DNA of 19,573 nt from Methanobacteriota archaeon (GTDB lineage: Archaea > Halobacteriota > Methanomicrobia > Methanomicrobiales > Methanocorpusculaceae): positions 1 to 19,573 of the forward strand of contig JAEWXF010000003.1 in the NCBI GenBank assembly GCA_023396065.1, given 5' to 3'. The notes under the pieces are model-generated. The model saw only the letters and a list, made by a program, of their open reading frames with translations. It had not been told where the DNA came from and did no database searches. Positions 13,583 to 19,573 of this stretch are shown here, piece after piece (the first letter of the stretch is position 1; each line of letters starts with the position of its first letter). The position numbers and the translations under genes were made by a program.

Positions 13583-14461
13583 ATGAAATCTGACTGCAGA
13601 ATATATGAGATGGGAGGCGTGATAACCGAAGCCGATGGGGAACACTGTACCGTCCGACTGCGGATGCCTGCCGGTATCGCAACTGCCGACCAGATGATTG
13701 CCGCCGCACAACTCGCAAAAAAATATGGAACAGACGAACTCCATCTAACCACCCGGCAAACCCTGGAAATCCCGCACATTCTTGCCGCACACCTACCCGC
13801 ATTTTATGAAGATTTACTCGCCGGAGGAAACAACGTTGGTGCAGAACGGGGAGAAGTTGTCAACATCACCGCATGCCCGGGGATCGAACGCTGTAAATTT
13901 GCCAACATCGACGCAATCGGCATGGCAAAAAAAATCGACGTCAAATACTTCGGCAAAGATATGCCCGGAAAAGTCCGCATTGCTATCTCCGCATGTCCGA
14001 ATGCCTGTACCAGTGAAACCCTGAACGAAATCGGCATCACCGGAATCCGCACACCGGTCCGCCAGCCCGGATACTGTACCGGCTGCGGGACCTGCGTTCA
14101 ATACTGTCAGGAAGAGGCCCTCACCGTCCGGGAAGGTAAAATCGTCATGGACGATGACGTGTGCGTAGACTGCGGAACCTGCGTAAAATCCTGTGTCTAC
14201 GGCATCCTTGAATCAAAACCTGTCTCCTACCGTATCACCATTGGCGGACGACGCGGACGACACCCCAAAGTAGGACAGCATCTTATCACCGTCAACTCGG
14301 AAACAGCTGCACTCCAGGTAATTGACCTCATCATTGACTGGATATACCGGTACGCACGGTTTGACACCCCCATCGTTCAGCAGATAGGACGCAGTCTCGA
14401 CATTGACGAATTTAAAGCAACACTCCCGGAAAAACTTCCCGACGGAACCATCGTTGCCTGA
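13583..14461 (+). CDS. Siroheme sulfite reductase-like protein with ferredoxin domain (second copy)
   Basis: A 292-residue paralog of the preceding protein with every cofactor residue kept: LTTRQT (55-60), CPGIERC (Cys98, Cys104), CPNAC (Cys138, Cys142), and two ferredoxin clusters (Cys165, 168, 171, 175 and Cys194, 197, 200, 204), then GGRRGRHPKVG. The C-terminal tail is shorter and unlike that of the first copy. The start at 13583 is preferred because IYEMGGV aligns with LYLKGGV of the first copy, although the internal ATG at 13610 is possible. No ribosome binding site is seen. Separate promoters and a dedicated palindrome suggest that the two copies are expressed under different conditions or act on different substrates, rather than forming an alpha-beta pair. 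The neighbouring sulfur genes favour sulfite or another sulfur oxyanion over nitrite (inference). Confidence 0.93.
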   Translation: MKSDCRIYEMGGVITEADGEHCTVRLRMPAGIATADQMIAAAQLAKKYGTDELHLTTRQTLEIPHILAAHLPAFYEDLLAGGNNVGAERGEVVNITACPGIERCKFANIDAIGMAKKIDVKYFGKDMPGKVRIAISACPNACTSETLNEIGITGIRTPVRQPGYCTGCGTCVQYCQEEALTVREGKIVMDDDVCVDCGTCVKSCVYGILESKPVSYRITIGGRRGRHPKVGQHLITVNSETAALQVIDLIIDWIYRYARFDTPIVQQIGRSLDIDEFKATLPEKLPDGTIVA

Positions 14462-14480
14462 AAAAAGAAAATACCAAAAA

Positions 14481-15038
14481 TTATTTTTCTGCCATCAGTT
14501 CCCGGACTTCATCGATATATCGGACCTCATCCAGATCCATACCACAGAGGCAGTAACCCTGCAAATCCAGAACAAACACCGGATACTTGGCCACATCTTC
14601 CGGAATCGGCTCGGTAGGAATCTGTTTTACATGCAGAAGATACGGAACATCGAGACCAATGTGTGAAGTAAGCTCCTTCATCTCCCGAATCCACCGGGCA
14701 AGCTGGCGAACATCAACACGATCCCACTGAAGAATCCGGACCAGTGTCTGATACGTATCACGTTCATACACCAGATGGTTCCCCTCCAGTTTCGCATTCA
14801 CCGCCTCTTCATAGGTCGTGATCCACTTTTCCAGATCATCTGCAGGTCCGAGAAACGCATCCGCATAAGATCTCAGCTCGGTCTCCCGTTCCGCATCGGA
14901 ACTCCGGGCAGCAGCCTCTTCCATTCGTCGGATGATTTCCGCAAGTTCCTCATGAATCCTCCACAGATCCTCAAACGCATGCTCAAGGTCATCATGCAGA
15001 TGAGTACTAAAGAAAACCGGTTTTTCATTCTCTGTCAT
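14481..15038 (-). CDS. Uncharacterised protein with C-terminal GYCLCG motif (paralog 2)
   Basis: A 185-residue soluble protein, the paralog of the gene at 7117-7692. The N-terminal part is highly charged and helical (EEAAARSSDAERETELRSYA and neighbours). The C-terminal part reads IPEDVAKYPVFVLDLQGYCL, then CG, with Cys163 and Cys165; the third cysteine of paralog 1 is absent. WDRVDVRQLARWIREMK aligns with the matching segment of paralog 1. Family function is not known to me. The start is preceded by GAGAG. It is convergent with the second siroheme protein and lies 34 bases after fwdC on the same strand, beyond a hairpin and T6 run, so it may receive some read-through from the fwd operon. Confidence 0.85.
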   Translation of the reverse strand: MTENEKPVFFSTHLHDDLEHAFEDLWRIHEELAEIIRRMEEAAARSSDAERETELRSYADAFLGPADDLEKWITTYEEAVNAKLEGNHLVYERDTYQTLVRILQWDRVDVRQLARWIREMKELTSHIGLDVPYLLHVKQIPTEPIPEDVAKYPVFVLDLQGYCLCGMDLDEVRYIDEVRELMAEK

Positions 15039-15049
15039 AGAAATCTCTC

Positions 15050-15086
15050 AAAAAATGTTGACCTGAAGAGAGTTATTTCTTCAGGT
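15050..15086 (-). terminator. Hairpin and T6 run at the end of the fwd operon
   Basis: ACCTGAAGA (15061-15069) and TCTTCAGGT (15078-15086) form a perfect 9-bp stem with an 8-base loop overlapping the fwdC stop codon. On the minus strand it is followed after five bases by six T (15055-15050). It fits a terminator, perhaps partial, before the CLC-motif gene. Confidence 0.55.
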
Positions 15087-15873
15087 AGAGGTTGGCGAAA
15101 ACCGTCTGACCCTTTGAGGTCGGGTGGCGCTCACCAAGATCGCCGATGTAGTGGGCAAAGGTTGCCTTCTCGCCGTCAACCTCAGTCTCAACATCATCAA
15201 CGTACTTGTAGCCGGGCATCGGATATTCAATCTCGCCGTAGACATACACTTCGCCCTTCACGGCCTGACCTCCTACACGTCCCTGAACATTTCCTTTAAT
15301 GATGATCGTTCCGCCCTCACCGTGGGTCAGTACGTGGATAAACGCATCTCCCTCGATAATGATCGTACCGCCGCGCATAAAGGTACCAATATCGTTGCCG
15401 GCATTGCCTTTTATGCGAAGGACACCTCCGGTCATACCGCGCCAGTCTCCACGGTATGCAGAACCCACATGGTTCTGGGCACTGCCGTTCACGGTAAGCT
15501 CGCCGCCTGCCATCGCAATACCGGTGAAGGAATCAACATCCCCGTTCACGGTAATCTTACCGCCCTTCATCCAGCCGCCGGTGTACATATCGGTATTGCT
15601 GTTGATCACAATCTCGCCGGCAGTCATCTGCTGGCCGATACGTTTCACGCGGGTCCAGTCACCGTTTAAGACGATCTTTGTTTCCGCAGCAGTTGCTCCG
15701 GACGCTCCCTCAATAGTCGCGACCGAGGAAAGCGGGTACTTGATCTTTCCTTCGGAGATCTCAACTGCACCGATTTCCTCAGCGGACTTGCCGGCAAACT
15801 GATCCGGCGTGATGAGGTCAGCCTCGAAATACAGCTCCGGCTGTTTTACCAGTGTTACTGTTACTGTGTTCAT
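15073..15873 (-). CDS. fwdC: Formylmethanofuran dehydrogenase subunit C
   Basis: Structural subunit of the complex that reduces CO2 and attaches it to methanofuran as a formyl group, the first step of CO2-dependent methanogenesis. The 266-residue protein is built from glycine-rich beta-helix repeats of the type found in the C-terminal domain of glutamate synthase: GGKITVNGDVDSFTGIAMAG, GGELTVNGSAQNHVG, GGVLRIKGNAGNDIGTFMRG, GGTIIIEGDAF and GGTIIIKGNVQGRVGG. It begins 12 bases after the fwdA stop, with GGAG as ribosome binding site, and is the last gene of the operon. Confidence 0.96.
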   Translation of the reverse strand: MNTVTVTLVKQPELYFEADLITPDQFAGKSAEEIGAVEISEGKIKYPLSSVATIEGASGATAAETKIVLNGDWTRVKRIGQQMTAGEIVINSNTDMYTGGWMKGGKITVNGDVDSFTGIAMAGGELTVNGSAQNHVGSAYRGDWRGMTGGVLRIKGNAGNDIGTFMRGGTIIIEGDAFIHVLTHGEGGTIIIKGNVQGRVGGQAVKGEVYVYGEIEYPMPGYKYVDDVETEVDGEKATFAHYIGDLGERHPTSKGQTVFANLYLKK

Positions 15874-15885
15874 GTTGTCTCCGCC

Positions 15886-17607
15886 TTACTGGGTGATGTC
15901 CACCTTAATTGCGTACGGGTTGTGTACGTGTTCATCAAAGACTGCGTAGTTGTCAAGGGCAACCGTATAGGAGTGCAGGAATTTGTCACGGATATCACGC
16001 TCAACCTGCTTGTTCTCCGGCACAATCGAGTTGACCCATACCGTCTTCTTCGGCATACTGTAGTTAACAATCTCATGATCCTCAACCGCAAGAATACCAT
16101 CCTTGAAGAATGCAAAGCTGTTGCCGAATGCCTTCTCGTACTGTTCCGGATCGCTTGGAAGATTTTCCGGATCAATGTCGTAGACTGCAACGTTTGCTGC
16201 AAGGCCGGTCTTTAAGCTGCCGTACATGTCTTTCAGACCGAGTGCTTTTGCAACACCGGACCGGGTCATCTGGGCAAGTTCGTAGAGCGAGAGTTCCTTG
16301 TCGGCAAGTTCACCTATATAGGTGCGGTCGAGAACCTTATTGCCGTACTTCAGCTCGTTCTCGATAACATCGTTCCGTGCCTTTGCCGAAAGCAGCCACT
16401 TGTAAATTCTCGGATATCTCCAGAACGGCCCTGCGTTCGGGTGATCGGTGGTAACAAAGCAGCGGTCTTTGTCCTTTGCAAAGAGAGCAATCTCCAGACC
16501 GATTGCCCACTGGGCACCGGCGATGAAGGTCTTCGGATCATACACGAACGGAACAATCCCGGCAGCCGTCTCCAGCTCCACATCCACATTGGACCACTTC
16601 AGGTGGTTCATGTGGGTTAAGTGATACTCAAACGGACCGTCGGCGGTCATCGTCGTCGTCTCATCAAGAGTTACCTGACCCATATCAACGGTCAGCTTTT
16701 TCTGACTGTTGACATAGTCCATAACTTCCTTAGACTTGGACTCGAAAGAGTCGGACTTGAAGGACTCGCCACCGTAGCAGTGGAACTGGATGTGCGTGTG
16801 GTGCATAACCTGTTCACGGCCGAAGTCATTGTTCGGGGCAAACCCTTCAACCAGTTTGAGCGTATCAAGCGTGGTCTCGTAGTTGCCCGGGTTACCGAGA
16901 TTGTTTGCGTGTACATGCACAGAGTGCGGCAGACGGAGATACTCGTTCGTTGCCATCAGGCCGGTAACGATCTCCGCCGGAGTGATGTCAAAGTACGGGA
17001 CTTTGTCGTGGATGGTGATACAGTTCAGACCCCATCCCCATGCTTCGGTTCCTCCGGGGTTCACACACTTCAGGCCGAATCCGCGGGTAGCATTCAGAAT
17101 CCAGGATGCATAGGCACCGGCATTCTCAATCTCACCGTTCTTGAAGTATTCCAGAAGGAACCAGTTGTTTGCCAGAACCGGCATAGCTCCTTCATCGATG
17201 ATCGGCGTGTCGCGAATCTCCTCGTGCACGTGAGCTGCCTCAAGCGGTGGCATTGCGGCTTCCATCACAAAGGAGAAGCCGAGACGTGCATAGTCGTATC
17301 CGGTCTTGGTGGTGCTCGGAACAGAGAATCCCATCTCCATTTTGGTATTCTTTCCACGCATCGGCGAACGGAAGAGTTTGTCTTCCGGGCGGAAGAGACG
17401 GCCCATGTCCACCTTCGGACCGGCAACGTGGGAGTGAATATCCACACCGGCAGCCATAACCAGCTTACCGGACGCATCAATGACCTTTGCTGCGCTGCTG
17501 ACCTTGTCAACAAACTTACCGTCTTTGATGCAGATATCCATCTTCTGTACGTTGATGCTCTGGGTAGGATCAACAACGCATCCGTTTTTGATGATATATT
17601 CGGTCAT
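15886..17607 (-). CDS. fwdA: Formylmethanofuran dehydrogenase subunit A
   Basis: The amidohydrolase-type subunit that condenses formate, delivered through an internal tunnel from FwdB, with methanofuran. ATG 17607 gives 573 residues; seven extra codons upstream are less likely, since GGAGG lies about 10 bases before this ATG. VDIHSH supplies the first two metal-binding histidines (His58, His60). GLKCVNPGG holds Lys180, likely the carboxylated lysine bridging the two zinc ions by comparison with the known structure (about residue 178 there). HSVHVHANN, MHHTHIQFH and FVTTDHPN probably provide the remaining ligands. It starts four bases after the fwdB stop. Confidence 0.97.
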   Translation of the reverse strand: MTEYIIKNGCVVDPTQSINVQKMDICIKDGKFVDKVSSAAKVIDASGKLVMAAGVDIHSHVAGPKVDMGRLFRPEDKLFRSPMRGKNTKMEMGFSVPSTTKTGYDYARLGFSFVMEAAMPPLEAAHVHEEIRDTPIIDEGAMPVLANNWFLLEYFKNGEIENAGAYASWILNATRGFGLKCVNPGGTEAWGWGLNCITIHDKVPYFDITPAEIVTGLMATNEYLRLPHSVHVHANNLGNPGNYETTLDTLKLVEGFAPNNDFGREQVMHHTHIQFHCYGGESFKSDSFESKSKEVMDYVNSQKKLTVDMGQVTLDETTTMTADGPFEYHLTHMNHLKWSNVDVELETAAGIVPFVYDPKTFIAGAQWAIGLEIALFAKDKDRCFVTTDHPNAGPFWRYPRIYKWLLSAKARNDVIENELKYGNKVLDRTYIGELADKELSLYELAQMTRSGVAKALGLKDMYGSLKTGLAANVAVYDIDPENLPSDPEQYEKAFGNSFAFFKDGILAVEDHEIVNYSMPKKTVWVNSIVPENKQVERDIRDKFLHSYTVALDNYAVFDEHVHNPYAIKVDITQ

Positions 17608-17611
17608 GGAC

Positions 17612-19009
17612 TTATGCCTCCGGCTCAAGTTTTACCGGAATTAAGGAGGGAAGCGGTTTTGCATACTCCCATTTACCGTCGCACTCAATACCCTCGGCCT
17701 TCAGCTCAAGCATCCGGTTCAGGATTTTGTTGAACAGCTCCTCATCAGTCAGAATGCCGTTGTACGGCGGTACGACTGCACGGTACTGGATTGGCACGTT
17801 GTCCATACGGTAGCAGATACCACCCGTTTCCACACCGACAATTGCGACAGGGATGTGGACGTCGGAAACGGTTGCAGCCATGTTGACGCTCGGATCGATG
17901 GTAACCATCGGGATATGAGAACCAAGTTTTTCGAAGGCACGAATCGGGAAGTGTGCTCCTGCGTCGGTTCCGATGTTGATGAATGCATCAACTTCGCCGC
18001 GGTTTGCCAGGTCCACCGAGGAGGTTTCTCCGGGGTTCATGTGTGCATGAGATCCTTTCGAGAGATCAATGCAGTACGGGAAACCAAACTGCCATGACCA
18101 TACGACACCGGGACCCGCAATGTTGTAGTGTCCGCGCATTGCCATGATTGTACACTTGGTAACCTCGTTGATGTCGCGGACAAGATTAATGGCGATGTCA
18201 ACGTTGTGGTTCCGACCGTCGGAGTGGCAGAGACCCATACCAAAGAAGATATGCACATACCGTCCTGCTTTGATGATGTCGCAGACTTCCAGAATCTTTT
18301 CTTTGGAAACACCGGCAACAATCTCCGGTACATCATCCGCGTAGCCGTGCATGACCATACGGAATGCATCAAACAGATCATAGTCATGACCCTGCTTAAC
18401 CTGGAGGAAAATGTCAGCACAGCGTGCGGTATCGGTGTATCTCGGGTCAACACAGATGACCTTTCTTCCACGGTGACCTTTCACGGTGAAGAATCCCCGG
18501 GGGAACACACCATACCGGGACATGTGTCTCGGGTGGGCGTGAGCCGGGTTCGATCCCCAGTAGATAACGACATCAGCACGGTTTTTGACCTCACCAAGGG
18601 TACAGGACGGGTATCCGGTATCGAAGATGGCAAGGAAAGATGAACCATGGCAGATGGATGCACAGTTGTCGAGAACGGCTCCTGCTTCCTCTGCAACACG
18701 TCCGGCTGCTGCCTGACCTTCGCAGTTCGTGGAACCGAATCCGTAGATCAGCGGTTTTTTGGCTTTGATCAGCATACGGGCGGTGTAGTCGATTGCCTCA
18801 TCATAGGTAATGTCCTTGTAAGTTCCGTCAGCCTGACGCATACGCGGGCTGCCGACACGTCCTTCGCGGGATGCGTGGTGGTAAATCTCCGTACCGATGA
18901 CGCAGGCGTTTTTGACCTCAAGAATCTTGCCGTTTTCCACGGTAACTTCCAGATCGTCACAGCAGGCACCACAGTACGGGCATGCAACATTTTTGATTAC
19001 TTCTGGCAT
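17612..19009 (-). CDS. fwdB: Formylmethanofuran dehydrogenase subunit B (Mo/W catalytic subunit)
   Basis: Reduces CO2 to formate at a molybdenum or tungsten bis-pyranopterin centre; it is related to formate dehydrogenase. The 465-residue protein has an N-terminal [4Fe-4S] set (CPYCGACC at 10-17, and Cys36) and the segment NCASICHGSS. Cys120 there corresponds to the metal-binding cysteine (about residue 118) of the characterised tungsten enzyme; some relatives have selenocysteine, but here TGC encodes cysteine. YWGSNPAHAHPRH and GTDAGAHFP are cofactor-binding regions. Mo versus W cannot be told from sequence. Enzymes of this kind may need a sulfido ligand, which links it functionally to the FdhD-like gene. 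Its ribosome binding site overlaps the fwdD stop. Confidence 0.97.
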   Translation of the reverse strand: MPEVIKNVACPYCGACCDDLEVTVENGKILEVKNACVIGTEIYHHASREGRVGSPRMRQADGTYKDITYDEAIDYTARMLIKAKKPLIYGFGSTNCEGQAAAGRVAEEAGAVLDNCASICHGSSFLAIFDTGYPSCTLGEVKNRADVVIYWGSNPAHAHPRHMSRYGVFPRGFFTVKGHRGRKVICVDPRYTDTARCADIFLQVKQGHDYDLFDAFRMVMHGYADDVPEIVAGVSKEKILEVCDIIKAGRYVHIFFGMGLCHSDGRNHNVDIAINLVRDINEVTKCTIMAMRGHYNIAGPGVVWSWQFGFPYCIDLSKGSHAHMNPGETSSVDLANRGEVDAFINIGTDAGAHFPIRAFEKLGSHIPMVTIDPSVNMAATVSDVHIPVAIVGVETGGICYRMDNVPIQYRAVVPPYNGILTDEELFNKILNRMLELKAEGIECDGKWEYAKPLPSLIPVKLEPEA

Positions 19010-19018
19010 TCTTTAACC

Positions 19019-19441
19019 TCACATTGGCCACAGAAGCTGGCCGTTCCATTTGTTACAGGCTTTCTGAATAAGTTCGACAGCGGGAACGATTCGTGCGTCC
19101 GGGGCGGGTTCAATGGTAACCGGGAAACCGCTGTACTGCGGTTCGCCCGTGGACTGGGTCCGCGGAGGAACAACCTGATTTGCCCAGACACTCTGACGCA
19201 TGTGGCAGAGACCACGGGGGCAGGTCTGCCTGGCGATAATTGCTTTGACGAAGACCTCGCCGCATTCACTGGTTACTTTGACAACGGTGTTGGGTACAAC
19301 TCCCATCTCTCTGATGTCGTCAGCGTTCATCTCAACGACAGTACAGACATCAAAATATTTTTGGGTGGTTTTCCCGGCTTCCATTGCCTCGCCTTCTTCG
19401 ACGGCACGCTGGGTAACCATATTGAGATGTAATGTTTTCAT
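19019..19441 (-). CDS. fwdD: Formylmethanofuran dehydrogenase subunit D
   Basis: A 140-residue protein matching the molybdopterin dinucleotide-binding domain that in formate dehydrogenases forms the C-terminus of the catalytic subunit; with FwdB it completes the Mo/W site. The segments DDIREMGVVPNTVVKV and RQTCPRGLCHMRQSVWANQV are typical of FwdD. ATG 19441 is chosen over a start 11 codons upstream, since it lies one base after the stop of the preceding gene and has GAGAGGA as ribosome binding site. It is the first complete fwd gene in the order D-B-A-C. Confidence 0.95.
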   Translation of the reverse strand: MKTLHLNMVTQRAVEEGEAMEAGKTTQKYFDVCTVVEMNADDIREMGVVPNTVVKVTSECGEVFVKAIIARQTCPRGLCHMRQSVWANQVVPPRTQSTGEPQYSGFPVTIEPAPDARIVPAVELIQKACNKWNGQLLWPM

Positions 19442-19442
19442 C

Positions 19443-19573
19443 TTAGAGTCCTCTCCTCTTTCTTTCTGCTGCAATGGGACTTGGTCCGATCTCTTTCACG
19501 GTGTTGATAACATCGTTGATCACAACCGCCCACTTTGCTCCTTCGGATGCAGAGACAAAGGTCATCCGGAAGC
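19443..19573 (-). CDS. Hydrogenase iron-sulfur subunit, MvhD-type (C-terminal end only)
   Basis: The last 42 codons of a gene continuing past the right edge; the frame is in phase from 19571 to TAA at 19445-19443. The peptide FRMTFVSASEGAKWAVVIND, then VINTVKEIGPSPIAAERKRR, resembles the end of MvhD, whose family ends with a SASEG segment, a helix and KxxGPxP. MvhD links heterodisulfide reductase to hydrogenase or formate dehydrogenase for electron bifurcation. Its place directly upstream of fwdD, one base apart, suggests that electrons from that complex feed CO2 reduction by Fwd. The call rests on a short fragment. Confidence 0.65.
   Translation of the reverse strand, partial: FRMTFVSASEGAKWAVVINDVINTVKEIGPSPIAAERKRRGL

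Noticed and set aside
16621..17733. A 370-residue plus-strand open frame opposite fwdA
   Set aside because: It is the antisense shadow of the highly conserved fwdA/fwdB genes and shows no protein family features.
18640..18660. Selenocysteine in FwdB
   Set aside because: The metal-ligand position (Cys120) is encoded by TGC, and no in-frame TGA interrupts the gene.
18647..19432. A 261-residue plus-strand open frame opposite fwdB and fwdD
   Set aside because: It is antisense to two certain genes, and its composition follows their codon pattern.

Overview
The window reads as a piece of a methanogenic archaeon's chromosome, most likely Methanomicrobiales and possibly close to Methanocorpusculum. 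The lineage is inferred from gene content, not proven. The clearest marker is a formylmethanofuran dehydrogenase operon (fwdD-fwdB-fwdA-fwdC), the entry step of methanogenesis from CO2. Archaeal TATA boxes, oligo-T terminators, a pyruvoyl-type arginine decarboxylase and secreted proteins with a Thr/Pro stalk and C-terminal membrane anchor agree with this. All 21 complete intact genes end in TGA or TAA. The only in-frame TAG lies inside the surface-protein gene at the left edge.

Left part (1-6900). The window opens with the 3' end of a surface protein interrupted by an in-frame amber codon. A roughly 730-base gene-poor stretch follows, dominated by a near-perfect inverted repeat with 108-base arms. 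Then come purF and pdaD on the minus strand, and divergently a class II (B12-dependent) ribonucleotide reductase. Downstream of the reductase lies a strongly structured segment that can fold into a four-way junction. Next is a secreted-protein gene whose 3' end looks truncated and joined to a remnant of another reading frame.

Middle part (6900-15040). This is a sulfur-handling (or possibly selenium-handling) locus. A SufS-type cysteine desulfurase is followed directly by a divergent FdhD-like protein. A six-gene operon then encodes two half-size YedE/YeeE membrane proteins, a cysteine-rich TusA with CPxC instead of CPxP, a second TusA-like protein without the motif, an OsmC-like protein and a C_GCAxxG_C_C-family protein. 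Two separately transcribed siroheme sulfite reductase-like proteins with built-in ferredoxin domains follow. The locus is bracketed by two paralogous proteins of unknown function ending in a conserved GYCLCG segment; one is paired with a rubredoxin.

Right part (15060-19573). The fwdDBAC operon runs leftward, preceded by the last 42 codons of an MvhD-type hydrogenase iron-sulfur subunit. A working hypothesis is that the middle locus imports or mobilises sulfur (YedE, cysteine desulfurase), relays it as persulfide (TusA, TusA-like, OsmC-like), reduces sulfur oxyanions or a related substrate (the siroheme proteins), and may deliver sulfur through the FdhD-like protein to the Mo/W cofactor of enzymes such as the neighbouring FwdB.
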